64,000 nucleotides of DNA from Fervidobacterium nodosum Rt17-B1 (GTDB lineage Bacteria > Thermotogota > Thermotogae > Thermotogales > Fervidobacteriaceae). Positions 8,921 to 17,948 of this stretch are shown here, in pieces. A program made the position numbers and the translations under genes. Each line of letters opens with the position of its first letter. Position 1 is the stretch's first letter. Below the pieces are notes generated by a model. The model saw only the letters and a list, made by a program, of their open reading frames with translations, did not search any database and was not told the DNA's origin. Location: contig NC_009718.1 in NCBI RefSeq assembly GCF_000017545.1, positions 1,798,001 through 1,862,000 of the forward strand, read 5' to 3'.

Positions 8921-10228
8921 TTATTCCTCCTTTGTCTCTTTGCCTCCAATGAAGACGGATATCGGTAAATTGGTAAATGGATCATCTTCATATAAGCAAA
9001 AATCAGCTAAATATCCCTCTTCTATTTTTCCAGCTTTTATATCAGCCATCCTAGCTCCGTTTTCGGTGTAGAGTTTTATCGCATCTGCTTTTGAAAAACC
9101 CATTTTCAGTGCACTTTCCAAAACATACCTTGGATCAACTGGTGAAACAGGCGAATCTGTTGAAAATGCGATATCGTAACCAGATTGGTACATTTTTAAG
9201 AATGGATAAGCCAATTCATAGCGAACGTATATTAGCATATCTAAGTCTTCGTAATAAAAGTGTGGTTGGACAGATAAATAAAATTTTTTCAATTTTCCAA
9301 AATCGTCCATTTTTACAAATTGAAGATGTATGAGTCTGTGTTTTTGCTTAACATCGTGCTTTTCAAGAATTGTGATAATTTTGTGTAAAGCCTTGTCACC
9401 AATGGCGTGTATGTTCAATTGCAAATTATTTTTTTCAGCGTAGTTTATAATCTCATCGATATTTTCAGGCACAGTGAAAAGCCCAAAATCATTAGTATCA
9501 ACGTATGGTTCAAACATATAAGCAGTTCTGGCACCAAGTGAACCATCCGCGTAAATTTTTATTCCTTTGACTTTTGAAATTCCAAATTCTCCGAATTTGT
9601 ATTTCCAAGGTTCGTTTGTACAAAGTTTTTCAAAAACCCTTATCTGGCTTTTTTCCAAAAGTTTTTTCAGAGATTCAAAGGATATTCCGTGGAAATCATC
9701 CGAATGTACTTGTGTTACACCATATTTCAGAAATTCTTTTTGACCAATTCTGAAAGCATTTTCGTAAAACTCATCACCAAAATATTTCCATACTTGGTCG
9801 ATAGCACTTTCGTATATTAAATTCTCTTTGTAATTTAACTTACTTTTGAGGTAGTTATTTATCCAAGCTACATGACCACATTTTCGAACTAATATTATAG
9901 GTTTTTGAATAATATTTGCTAGTTGTAAATAATAATTTTCAGGTAACTCTTCCCAACCACGTGCAATGATAAAATTTTCTTTGACATTAGGGCTTAATAT
10001 GTCTTCTATTTTTTCTTTTGACATATCATGTGTTAGAATCTTCATACCTGTGCCAATGATATGTGCGTGGGAGTCAACAAAACCGGGTAAGACAAACAGA
10101 CCTGTGGCGTCAACCACAGGTCCAGCTTCCGTGTAATTATTAGCATTCACGAATTGCCCATTTTGTATAAATAAATCTTTTTTTTCAAAAGATCTCCCGT
10201 TCCAAACCAATCCATTTTTTACTATCAT
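8921..10228 (-). CDS. YtcJ-type metal-dependent amidohydrolase
   Basis: This is a 435-residue member of amidohydrolase family 3 (YtcJ-like). The metal-binding set is intact: HAH in DSHAHIIG, the lysine-containing strand [13 protein letters not shown], His in [11 protein letters not shown], His in LIHLQFV, and the terminal Asp in FSTDSPVSP. The N-terminal and C-terminal strands form the usual small beta-sandwich. There is no signal peptide, so it is cytoplasmic. The substrate cannot be told from sequence; relatives act on N-acyl amides or cyclic amides. It ends one base before mnmG, implying co-transcription with it, and lies 39 bases after pfkA. Confidence 0.85.
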   Translation of the reverse strand: MIVKNGLVWNGRSFEKKDLFIQNGQFVNANNYTEAGPVVDATGLFVLPGFVDSHAHIIGTGMKILTHDMSKEKIEDILSPNVKENFIIARGWEELPENYYLQLANIIQKPIILVRKCGHVAWINNYLKSKLNYKENLIYESAIDQVWKYFGDEFYENAFRIGQKEFLKYGVTQVHSDDFHGISFESLKKLLEKSQIRVFEKLCTNEPWKYKFGEFGISKVKGIKIYADGSLGARTAYMFEPYVDTNDFGLFTVPENIDEIINYAEKNNLQLNIHAIGDKALHKIITILEKHDVKQKHRLIHLQFVKMDDFGKLKKFYLSVQPHFYYEDLDMLIYVRYELAYPFLKMYQSGYDIAFSTDSPVSPVDPRYVLESALKMGFSKADAIKLYTENGARMADIKAGKIEEGYLADFCLYEDDPFTNLPISVFIGGKETKEE

Positions 10229-10267
10229 TTTTCATCACCTGGCTTGCAAAGTCTTAACTTAAAGATA

Positions 10268-11227
10268 TTAAGACAACAAGCCAGCTAATTTTACTAAGTC
10301 CATATCCAATCTTTTCTTTTCTTTCAGAACCTCATCGAGCTTGACGGTAACAATTTTTCCACCTTGTAAAGCTGTCATCACGTAACTTTCTCCGTTCATA
10401 AGGGCATCGACTGCGGCTACTCCCATTCTTGAAGCTAATAATCTATCAAATGCGGTTGGAGAACCACCTCTCTGGATATGTCCAAGGATCGTTATTCTTG
10501 TTTCATAGCCAATTCTGTGCTCGAGATGTCTTGCAACTGTGTAAGCGCTTGCGGCACCTTCAGCGACCACAACAATACAATTTATCTTGCCTCTTTCTCT
10601 TTCTTGCAAAAGCTTGTTGCCTAACTCCTCGTAGTTTACAGGTACTTCTGGTATAATAATCGCTTCTGCACCTGTGACAAGACCACTAACAGTTGCTATA
10701 TATCCAGAATGTCTACCCATAACTTCTATAATGAAAGCTCTTTCATGCGATGTTGCAGTGTCTTTAAGTTTTTGAATAGCATCAACAACAGTGTTTAAAC
10801 AGGTATCTACACCAACACTCATATCTGTCATTGCGATATCGTTGTCGATAGTTCCTGGGATACCAACAACTGGGATTTTTTGTTCTTCTTCAAGAAACAT
10901 AGCACCATGTAAACTACCTTCTCCGCCAATTACGACAAGTCCTTCAATGCCGTGTTTTTTCAAAATCTTTGCAGCCTCTGCTCTTGTTTCTTTTCTAACG
11001 AATTCCGGACATCTGCTCGACCTAAGAATCGTTCCACCTTTTTCCATGATGCCACCAACGGAAGCAAATGTCATTTCTTCTATGTCTTCGTCTAAAAGAC
11101 CTGCGTAACCTCTTTTTATACCATAAACCTCAAGTCCTTGCTTAATACCATACCTAACAACTGCACGTATAGCGGCATTCATTCCGGGAGAATCTCCACC
11201 ACTTGTCATAACAGCTATTCTCTTCAA
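10268..11227 (-). CDS. pfkA: ATP-dependent 6-phosphofructokinase
   Basis: PfkA makes fructose 1,6-bisphosphate, the committed step of glycolysis. Starting at TTG 11227, behind AAAGGAGG, gives 319 residues, exactly the usual PfkA length; the frame runs 16 codons further upstream without support. Motifs: [14 protein letters not shown], the nucleotide loop IGGEGS, the catalytic PGTIDNDI and MGRHSGYIA. The Gly after the acidic residue in GGEGS is the ATP-type signature, not the Asp of PPi-dependent enzymes; the acidic residue itself is Glu where E. coli has Asp103. It has its own promoter. Confidence 0.96.
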   Translation of the reverse strand: MKRIAVMTSGGDSPGMNAAIRAVVRYGIKQGLEVYGIKRGYAGLLDEDIEEMTFASVGGIMEKGGTILRSSRCPEFVRKETRAEAAKILKKHGIEGLVVIGGEGSLHGAMFLEEEQKIPVVGIPGTIDNDIAMTDMSVGVDTCLNTVVDAIQKLKDTATSHERAFIIEVMGRHSGYIATVSGLVTGAEAIIIPEVPVNYEELGNKLLQERERGKINCIVVVAEGAASAYTVARHLEHRIGYETRITILGHIQRGGSPTAFDRLLASRMGVAAVDALMNGESYVMTALQGGKIVTVKLDEVLKEKKRLDMDLVKLAGLLS

Positions 11228-11281
11228 GTCAATCGCCTCCTTTAGTTGAGCTTCAGTCAAATAAATAAGCGCCATTAATGA

Positions 11282-11310
11282 ATTATAACACGTTTTATTG
11301 GATTAGTCTA
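11282..11310 (-). promoter_or_regulatory. Sigma-A promoter of pfkA
   Basis: Minus strand: -35 TAGACT (11305-11310), 17-base spacer, -10 TATAAT (11282-11287) preceded by TGT (extended -10). Transcription would start near 11275, about 48 bases before the TTG start. Confidence 0.75.
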
Positions 11311-11320
11311 CTATCGCTTG

Positions 11321-13687
11321 CTATTTCTTTTTCTTTCTCACTCTTTCTTTTCCTTCCGAAAGATTGTGTGAATGTTTTAATGTTTGCACAACGTAGTAGT
11401 TCACAGTACCGCGTGGATATTCGTAATTTTTATTCATCTCGCCTGCGGGTTTGTCTGTCATAATTTCTATTGCTTCGTCTACTTCGTCAACTGTCCATAT
11501 GTGGAATTTACCTTCCCTTATAGCTTCAATCACTTCATCATCGAGCACAAGATTTCTAACATTTGCCTTAGGAATTATAACTCCCTGTGTTCCTGTTAAA
11601 CCTTTGAGTTTACAAATTCTGTAAAATCCTTCAACTTTTTGTGTTGTACCGCCAACAGGTTGAACGTGACCATGTTGATTAATTGAACCAGTGACTGCTA
11701 TATTTTGTTTTAATGGGACTTTTGAAAGTGCGGAAATTATCGCTAAAACCTCGGCTAGTGATGCACTGTCGCCTTCTACATAACTGTAAACTTGTTCGAA
11801 GGATATGGAAACCCCTACAGAAAATGGGACTTTTCTTGCATACTTACTTCCAAGGTAACCAGTTAGTATCATAACCGCTTTACTGTGAATTTGCCCGCTT
11901 AAATCTGCTTCTCTTTGTATGTCTAATATTCCAGACGTACCAAGGTACGTTTTGGCGGTTATCCTTACAGGCAATCCAAATTCGTAATCGCCAAAGTTTA
12001 CAACGGTGAGTCCATTTACTTGGCCAACGACTCTACCTGAGACATCTATCATTATATCTTCCTTTTTAAACATCTCGTCGTATTTTTCAACAATTAATTT
12101 CATTCGTTCTTCTCGTTCTTTTAATGCTTTTTTTACGTCTTCATGGTCTATATATTTGGAATTTCTTTCGTTTGCAAAATAATTGGCTTCTTCTATCAAA
12201 TCAATTATAGAACCTAATCTCATCGAAAGTTTTGTTTTATCACCTGAGAGTCTCATCGAATACCAAACTGTTTTCTCAAGTGCGCTCTTCTTTAATGGCA
12301 ATATTTCTTTTGATTTCACATAATCTGCAACAAAAGAAAGTAAATCTTTAACATTCTCTACAGTTGTATCGATTTCCCAATCGAGTTCCACTTTTACTTT
12401 AAAGAGTTTTTCAAAATCTGGGTCATATTCGTATAGAATTTCGTAAATTTCAGGAGTACCTATTAAAATGACCTTTAATTTTAACGGAACAGGGTCAGTT
12501 TGCAGAGATGCGATAACTGAATAGCCGTATGCCGTATCTATATTTTCTATTTCTAATTGTTTCGAAAAGAGCACCTTTTTCAGTCTATCCCAAACGAATG
12601 GATGAACAAGAAGTTCTTGAGCATCGATTATTATATACCCACCATTTGCAATGTGTAGTGCTCCCGGTTTTATAAGACCAAAATCTGTATATAACATACC
12701 ATCTCGTTCTATGTATTCTATTTTTCCAAAAAGATTGTGATAAGTGGGTGTATCTTCAAAGACGACAGGCGCTGAGTTCAAAGCGGAGTTATCGACTATC
12801 AAGTTAATTGAATATGCACGTTTGAAATAGTATTCTAAATCTTGGATTTTCTTTGATGAAGTAACTTTTTCAATTATATCTTCTTTTATTCTATGGATAA
12901 ATTCAATTACATCACTGTATGGATATTTCTTTTCGATATTAGAAAAAAGTTCCTCTGTTGCAAATAATAGGGCGTATCGGTTTAAGTCTCTTATCCTTTC
13001 TTTGTATTTAATTTCAAGCTTTCGAACATTTTCAATTGCTGCATCTATCAGGAGTTCAACCTTTTTTTCATTTTCTTGGTAATATCTTTTTTCATTATCA
13101 CTTAATATTTCAAATTCTTCATCTTTTAATATCTTCCCATCTTTAACAGGGTAATAGTTAATACCTGTTGATGTTATTTTTATTGCAAATCCAAGAGCCG
13201 ATGCTTTTTGCATCAATTCTTGGGTGAATATTTCCTGTTGTTGCTCAAAATCGTAATCTATTTCCCTCCGCCTTGCTTTATAATCTTCGCTTTCAAATAT
13301 TTTTGTTATCTTCTCAGTGAGTGTTTCAACAAGTTTTTCCATATCCTTTTTTAAATCTATTCCTTTTCCTGATGGTAAGAATATCACTTTTGCTCTCATC
13401 GGATTTTCAAAATCCATAACGTAAGCTACGTCAGGTGGAACTGGTTTTCTCTGTGCATATTCATTTACAAAATGCCTAACGAAAGTCTTTCTTCCTGTTC
13501 CAGAAGGTCCAACAACGAAGATATTGTAACCTTCTCTTTCCATATCAAGTCCAAATCTTAGAGCTTTAACTGCCTTCTCACGACCAATAAATGACTGAAC
13601 TTCTTTTATGTCCTCAGTCGAATTTATGTTTCCCAACATATTGCTATCAACAGCTAGTTCTTCAACTCTAACTTTTCTCAAAGGCAT
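11321..13687 (-). CDS. Lon-like ATP-dependent protease (LonB/AAA_32 type, S16)
   Basis: This 788-residue protein belongs to the Lon-like group lacking the classical Lon N-terminal domain. It has a Walker A near residues 60-68 (GPSGTGRKT) followed directly by an inserted helical region (about 100-330), a second ATPase part containing GGYIIIDAQELL, and a C-terminal S16 protease domain. The catalytic dyad is Ser641 in EGDSAS and Lys684 in GGTTQKVEG. The EGDSAS form is typical of archaeal-type LonB. There is no membrane segment, so it should be soluble, unlike archaeal LonB. Its start overlaps ispE by 20 bases. The tail is Lys-rich (RVRKKKK). Confidence 0.9.
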   Translation of the reverse strand: MPLRKVRVEELAVDSNMLGNINSTEDIKEVQSFIGREKAVKALRFGLDMEREGYNIFVVGPSGTGRKTFVRHFVNEYAQRKPVPPDVAYVMDFENPMRAKVIFLPSGKGIDLKKDMEKLVETLTEKITKIFESEDYKARRREIDYDFEQQQEIFTQELMQKASALGFAIKITSTGINYYPVKDGKILKDEEFEILSDNEKRYYQENEKKVELLIDAAIENVRKLEIKYKERIRDLNRYALLFATEELFSNIEKKYPYSDVIEFIHRIKEDIIEKVTSSKKIQDLEYYFKRAYSINLIVDNSALNSAPVVFEDTPTYHNLFGKIEYIERDGMLYTDFGLIKPGALHIANGGYIIIDAQELLVHPFVWDRLKKVLFSKQLEIENIDTAYGYSVIASLQTDPVPLKLKVILIGTPEIYEILYEYDPDFEKLFKVKVELDWEIDTTVENVKDLLSFVADYVKSKEILPLKKSALEKTVWYSMRLSGDKTKLSMRLGSIIDLIEEANYFANERNSKYIDHEDVKKALKEREERMKLIVEKYDEMFKKEDIMIDVSGRVVGQVNGLTVVNFGDYEFGLPVRITAKTYLGTSGILDIQREADLSGQIHSKAVMILTGYLGSKYARKVPFSVGVSISFEQVYSYVEGDSASLAEVLAIISALSKVPLKQNIAVTGSINQHGHVQPVGGTTQKVEGFYRICKLKGLTGTQGVIIPKANVRNLVLDDEVIEAIREGKFHIWTVDEVDEAIEIMTDKPAGEMNKNYEYPRGTVNYYVVQTLKHSHNLSEGKERVRKKKK

Positions 13688-14486
13688 TTATCTCGACCCC
13701 CTTTGGAACAAAAGAATACTTCCCATCTTCTTTTAAAGCAAAATAAGTACTTCCAGAACCCGTAAGTGCTGCTGGAAAATCTCTTCTCAAGGATTCGATT
13801 TTTTCAAGCAAGTCCATTGGTATTACTCTCTCAAAGATATTATATGTACCTTTTTTAATCATTTCGAAATTTCGTGTTTTGTAAAAATCGTACAATTCTT
13901 CTGGTGTAATTGGTGCTTTTCCAAACCATTCCGCTTTGAGTTTACTGTACGCTTCTTTTGTAGAGATAGAAAAATTTGGTAAGTGCAAATCGACTTTGAA
14001 TTTACCAAAATTTGTCAAAGGCTCAACTGGAAGAATAACTTCTCCCCTTCCTTTAACGATAGCTGTACCTCCAAACAAGAAAAATGGTACGTCACTTCCA
14101 ACTTTTTGTGCAATTTTTAGTGACTGCTCTTTTGATATTATTCCAACTTTTTCAAGTGCTATTATAAAACCTGCTGCGTTGCTACTGCCTCCGCCAAGTC
14201 CACCACCCATAGGAATATTTTTTTGTAAATTTACATAAACATTTTTGTTATCGCAATTTACTAGTTCCCATACGGAATTGAGAATGTTGTTTCCTATATT
14301 AACATTTGAGTTAATTAATAACTTACCTTTGCCATCGGATAACGTTATATCCATCTCATCAAATAGTGAAATGTTTTGAAAAAGAGAATTTATCTCATGA
14401 TATCCATCTTGCCTTTTTCCTAAAACATCAAGGCACAGATTTAACTTTGCATATGTTCTAAGTACAATGCGGTAACTTTCGCCCAT
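13668..14486 (-). CDS. ispE: 4-diphosphocytidyl-2-C-methyl-D-erythritol kinase IspE
   Basis: IspE phosphorylates CDP-methylerythritol in the non-mevalonate isoprenoid pathway. It is a GHMP kinase of 272 residues. The start motif TYAKLNLCLDVLGKRQDGYH, the ATP loop PMGGGLGGGSSNAAG (about 92-106) and the third motif ALTGSGSTYFAL are all present. ATG 14486 has GAGGAG 8 bases upstream and overlaps the NUDIX gene by 46 bases; no later start keeps the conserved N-terminus. The neighbouring NUDIX and Lon-like genes overlap it on both sides, so the three are one transcript. Confidence 0.95.
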   Translation of the reverse strand: MGESYRIVLRTYAKLNLCLDVLGKRQDGYHEINSLFQNISLFDEMDITLSDGKGKLLINSNVNIGNNILNSVWELVNCDNKNVYVNLQKNIPMGGGLGGGSSNAAGFIIALEKVGIISKEQSLKIAQKVGSDVPFFLFGGTAIVKGRGEVILPVEPLTNFGKFKVDLHLPNFSISTKEAYSKLKAEWFGKAPITPEELYDFYKTRNFEMIKKGTYNIFERVIPMDLLEKIESLRRDFPAALTGSGSTYFALKEDGKYSFVPKGVEINAFEKS

Positions 14487-15028
14487 CCTTCCATCTCCTC
14501 TAAGTAATCGGATAGTTTTCTCGAACGAATTTCTATAAAATTCTCAGGTTCGGCAAGACCATGGTATTTAACATGCGCTATATACAAAACACCAACGTGG
14601 ACACGGCTTACAGGATTTTCAATTTCATTTATCAATCCAATATATTCGATGTTTTCCACGGAAACATTCACTTCTTCCTTTAATTCTCTCCATAGACCAT
14701 TTTTCAAACATTCTACAGGGTCAGTTGAATCTTCCACGTTTAAATGACCACCAACACCCAAAGTTATTAAGTTATGGAGCCGTTTTTCCGTTTGATTAGT
14801 TGTTCTTTTAAAAAATATATATTCATCATTTTCTTTCAAAACAATGTATGGAATTACTTGCCTTGTGGATTCATCGTATTCTGCAATTGAACGCTCAACG
14901 AAAAAACCATTTTTTAAGACCTTTAAAAATTCGTCTTCTGGTACTTTGACAACTCCCGTTTTTCCATCACATAATCTCTCAACATCAGTCGTTTTAATTA
15001 CTAAGACTTTTTCATCCATATTTCCCAT
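14441..15028 (-). CDS. NUDIX-family hydrolase
   Basis: The 195-residue protein carries a NUDIX fold after an N-terminal ~75-residue extension. The NUDIX box is recognisable as GGHLNVEDS...CLKNGLWRELKEEVNV, with the REL.EE metal-binding core intact but with several extra residues between the first Gly and the helix. The N-terminal part (FVERSIAEYDESTRQVIPYI) resembles regions of predicted phosphoesterases fused to NUDIX domains. ATG 15028 is chosen because GGAGG lies 8 bases before it. Relatives hydrolyse nucleoside diphosphate derivatives; the substrate here is unknown. Confidence 0.85.
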   Translation of the reverse strand: MGNMDEKVLVIKTTDVERLCDGKTGVVKVPEDEFLKVLKNGFFVERSIAEYDESTRQVIPYIVLKENDEYIFFKRTTNQTEKRLHNLITLGVGGHLNVEDSTDPVECLKNGLWRELKEEVNVSVENIEYIGLINEIENPVSRVHVGVLYIAHVKYHGLAEPENFIEIRSRKLSDYLEEMEGWAKVTALYLEHMQS

Positions 15029-15059
15029 AACTGCAACCTCCATGAGATTAGTATTCTTT

Positions 15060-16424
15060 TTAGTATTCTTTTACATCGTTTATCAACAATTCTTTAGCGA
15101 TATCTTTGTCTATTTTGCTTGCTATTAAACCAATTGCGGCAAATATATACCTTTCATCCCTAAATAATTTAATATTTTCTGACGGAAGTAGCTCCATTGG
15201 ATGCAACCTAGAAAGATGTCTGATACTTTCAAGGGCTTCTTTTGCATATTTTGACCTTGAAAGAAATCCACCAGTACCAAAGACATATTTAACTGCCGTT
15301 AAATCTTTTCCTTCTGCTATTGTTTTTCTTCCTGTTGGTGTGTAAAGATGTTTTTTACTTCCCGCGTGTCTTCTTATACCTTGTTGCACGCAGAATGTTG
15401 CAAGTTTACTTATAAAATATTCATCCCTGTCACCTTGTGGATATGGACTAATTCTACTTAATAGTTCATCATAATCTTCAAATTGCTTTCTCAAATTTTC
15501 TTCTCCCATCATTTCTATGACGTTATGTGCGTTTACATACAAGCCCAAATCACCTTCAACAGTTCTTTTTGCAAACGGTTCAGGTGAAATCATCATCTCC
15601 TGAATTTCTGGAGAACCTTCTGTGACTGAATCGACATCTGTTGTGGCCCCACCGATATCTATTGTTAAACAATCACCGAAATGTTCGTATGCAAGTTCTG
15701 TTGTTTTCATAACAGCTGCAGGGGTTGGGATAATTTCGTAATTGACCATATCTTTTATTTTTTCCATTCCCGGTGCTTTGATTATATGCTCTGCGAAGAC
15801 CTCTTTTATAACGTTCCTAGTTGGTTCAACGTTTAAGTAATCTATCCTTGGGTAAACATTCTCTGTGATGTAAACTTTCTTACCGGCGCTTGATAATATA
15901 TACTCTACATGCTCAGCTGCTGCAACATTACCTGCGTAAATTATCGGAACATCTAAATCAAGTTTTGCAAGCATTTTTGCGTTATGAACCACAGTCTCGC
16001 TTTCACCATAATCTACGCCACCGGCTAATAAGATGAGCTTTGGTTGGATAGATAGAATTTTCTTCAAATGAAAATCGTCCATCTTTCCGGCAGTAACGTA
16101 CTTTATTACCGCACCAGCACCAAGCGCAGCTTCACGTGCAGCCCGAACAGTCATATCGTACACAAGACCGTGAACGGTCATCTTTAACCCACCAGCTGCA
16201 CTACTTGTTGCAGCAAATTTTTCCCACGAAATTTTACTACCTATTTTCTCTTCCATCTTCTTCAACGCAGTTTCTATACCTATTGTTACATCGCCTTCGT
16301 TCACAGTTGTCCAATGTTCGGCTTGTGCAATTACTTTAGGTTTAATTCCAAAATGGAAAGCTGTTAAAACAGTTGTTGTTGAACCTATTTCGGCAAATAG
16401 CAAATCAACTTTCTCAGTTTTCAT
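15060..16424 (-). CDS. GlmL/MutL-type ATPase (glutamate-mutase accessory protein family)
   Basis: This 454-residue protein matches the MutL/GlmL family found with glutamate mutase and other adenosylcobalamin aminomutases. It has two actin-like ATPase halves: LLFAEIGSTTTVLTAF near the N-terminus, LILLAGGVDYGE in the middle and LTIDIGGATTDVDSV for the second phosphate loop, with a late FGTGGFLSRSKY motif. The proposed role is reactivation or assembly of the B12 mutase, but no mutase subunit gene is adjacent. ATG 16424 has an AGGGAG SD. It heads the long minus-strand block with NUDIX, ispE and the Lon-like gene. Confidence 0.85.
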   Translation of the reverse strand: MKTEKVDLLFAEIGSTTTVLTAFHFGIKPKVIAQAEHWTTVNEGDVTIGIETALKKMEEKIGSKISWEKFAATSSAAGGLKMTVHGLVYDMTVRAAREAALGAGAVIKYVTAGKMDDFHLKKILSIQPKLILLAGGVDYGESETVVHNAKMLAKLDLDVPIIYAGNVAAAEHVEYILSSAGKKVYITENVYPRIDYLNVEPTRNVIKEVFAEHIIKAPGMEKIKDMVNYEIIPTPAAVMKTTELAYEHFGDCLTIDIGGATTDVDSVTEGSPEIQEMMISPEPFAKRTVEGDLGLYVNAHNVIEMMGEENLRKQFEDYDELLSRISPYPQGDRDEYFISKLATFCVQQGIRRHAGSKKHLYTPTGRKTIAEGKDLTAVKYVFGTGGFLSRSKYAKEALESIRHLSRLHPMELLPSENIKLFRDERYIFAAIGLIASKIDKDIAKELLINDVKEY

Positions 16425-16470
16425 ACCTATCTCCCTTTCTTTAACGATTTTAAATAATTTATCCAATACA

Positions 16471-16476
16471 ATTATA
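16471..16476 (-). promoter_or_regulatory. Probable -10 box of the mutL operon
   Basis: Minus strand reads TATAAT in the setting GGTGTATAATTG, about 47 bases before the mutL ATG. The -35 region is weak, so this rests on the perfect -10 and its position. Confidence 0.5.
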
Positions 16477-16617
16477 CACCTTATAAACAAATTTTTCGAA
16501 TGAAATTTTACGTAAAGTAACTCATCATAGTTGTTTTAAATACCATGAATATATTGAATACTATGAAAAATCATGAAAAAAATAGAGATTTGAAGATTTA
16601 TTTAATTTTGGATAATT

Positions 16618-16638
16618 TATTTCTTTCTGAAAGAAATA
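16618..16638. promoter_or_regulatory. Perfect 21-bp palindrome, candidate operator of the sugar ABC operon
   Basis: TATTTCTTTC-T-GAAAGAAATA forms perfect 10-base arms around one central base. It lies about 100 bases upstream of the sugar-binding protein gene in the 313-base gap between divergent mutL and that gene. The distal gene of the operon encodes a ROK regulator, the obvious candidate to bind it. A partial, imperfect resemblance (AAAGATAAATATATTTCTTT) occurs at about 20691-20710, just before the ROK gene. No run of Ts follows and the arms are AT-rich, so a terminator is unlikely. The rest of the gap holds a TTGACA at 16687-16692 without a well-spaced -10 and an AGGGAGG SD before 16738. 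Confidence 0.55.
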
Positions 16639-16737
16639 TTTTCAGGTATGCTGTATTTTGTTTCACAGATTTTATATGGTATATTTTTGACAACGAAATT
16701 GTGATATACCCACACTAAAAACAGGGAGGTAGAAGTT

Positions 16738-17817
16738 ATGAAAAAGTTTTGGCTATTAGGTATTCTTTCAGTATTGTTACTTTCTGCGGTTTTAAACTTT
16801 GCAGTTGATGTTGGTATAGTTCTTCCAACTAACGTCGAACCAAGATGGATTCAAGACGAAACAAGGTTTAAAGAACTTTTGAAAAACACGAAGTACTCTG
16901 TTGAAATTTTATTCAGCCAAGGTTCACCAGCTAAGGAAAGAGAAAACGTTGAAGCCTTACTTTCAAAAGGTGCGAAAGTTATAATTATTTGTCCACACGA
17001 CGCGGTTGCGGCAGCAGCAACGGCAGAACTTGCAAAGAAATCAGGAGCCTACGTTATTTCTTATGACAGACTTATCATGAACACATCAGCAGTCGATTAC
17101 TATGTAACATTTGATAGTGTTGAAGTTGGTAGAGCAATGGGTAGATTCCTTGTTCAAAATGTAAAATCAGGGACAAAGAATAATCCATTGTATCTCTACG
17201 CAGGGGCACTTTCGGATAACAATTCATTCTTATTCTTCCAGGGCGCTTGGGAAATTCTCCAACCAGAAATTGCAAAGGGTACTTTTAGAATTATAAACTC
17301 CAGTGAAGCAGAAAAGGTTAAAAATAAGAAAGATTTAACGAGAGATGAAATGGCAAGAATTATAGGTCAAGTTACAACAAACTGGGACTTTAACGTTGCG
17401 AAGAAGAAAGCTGAGGATGATCTTACAAGAGCAAAAGCAACGGATAAAGGAACAGTCTACATTCTTGCACCAAATGATGGTACAGCAAGGGCTATAGCCG
17501 ATGCCTTCAGAACAGATAAAGATGTTAAGGCATATTACATCACGGGTCAAGACGCAGAAAAAGCATCAGTACAATACATAATCGATGGAAAACAATCGAT
17601 GACAGTATTCAAAGATACAAGAGTACTTGCTGGCGACGCAATAAAAGTTGCTCAACTTCTCTTAGAAGGTAAGAAACCAACAACAACGGCAACATATGAC
17701 AACGGAAAAATTAAAGTACCAGCAATCCAATCAGAAATTCAAGTTGTTACAAAGGACAACGTTAAGAAAATACTTATCGATTCAGGGTACTACAAATCTT
17801 CAGATTTCAAATGGTAA
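16738..17817 (+). CDS. Sugar ABC transporter, periplasmic binding protein (xylose/glucose type)
   Basis: This is a 359-residue type I periplasmic binding protein of the XylF/ChvE family, which captures aldopentoses or glucose. It has a signal peptide of about 22 residues ending near NFAVDV, and the two Rossmann lobes are seen as GIVLPTNVEPRW, IICPHDAVAAAAT, VISYDRLI, AILAPNDGTA-like ILAPNDGTARAIADAF and YITGQDAEKAS. The family resemblance is closest to Thermotoga XylE2, which binds xylose and glucose (family knowledge, not tested here). It is first in an operon with the ATPase, permease and ROK regulator. Confidence 0.88.
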   Translation: MKKFWLLGILSVLLLSAVLNFAVDVGIVLPTNVEPRWIQDETRFKELLKNTKYSVEILFSQGSPAKERENVEALLSKGAKVIIICPHDAVAAAATAELAKKSGAYVISYDRLIMNTSAVDYYVTFDSVEVGRAMGRFLVQNVKSGTKNNPLYLYAGALSDNNSFLFFQGAWEILQPEIAKGTFRIINSSEAEKVKNKKDLTRDEMARIIGQVTTNWDFNVAKKKAEDDLTRAKATDKGTVYILAPNDGTARAIADAFRTDKDVKAYYITGQDAEKASVQYIIDGKQSMTVFKDTRVLAGDAIKVAQLLLEGKKPTTTATYDNGKIKVPAIQSEIQVVTKDNVKKILIDSGYYKSSDFKW

Positions 17818-17846
17818 TAAAAATTTGCTATAATTCATAATTTGAG

Positions 17847-17874
17847 CAAGGTGGCGTGAAACACCGCCACCTTG
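17847..17874 (+). terminator. Intra-operon hairpin after the binding-protein gene
   Basis: Ten-base perfect stem CAAGGTGGCG / CGCCACCTTG with an 8-base loop, followed by TTCTTAG instead of a clean run of Ts. Such hairpins after binding-protein genes usually protect or partly terminate the message, giving more binding protein than ATPase or permease. Confidence 0.7.
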
Positions 17875-17948
17875 TTCTTAGAAATTTAATAAGAAACTTT
17901 TTATATCGAAGATATTGAAAAATTTGACATGTGAGGTGAAGTTAGGGG

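Noticed and set aside
8921-8991. Longer MnmG N-terminus reaching 8991
   Set aside because: The added residues are non-homologous and overlap the amidohydrolase; ATG 8919 has an SD and fits the family start.
10268-11227. pfkA as a PPi-dependent kinase because of GGEGS
   Set aside because: The Gly that marks ATP-type enzymes is kept; only Asp is replaced by Glu, which is seen in thermophilic ATP-type PfkA.
16687-16692. TTGACA as -35 of the sugar operon
   Set aside because: The only nearby -10-like sequence (TATACC) is 12 bases away; spacing is wrong.
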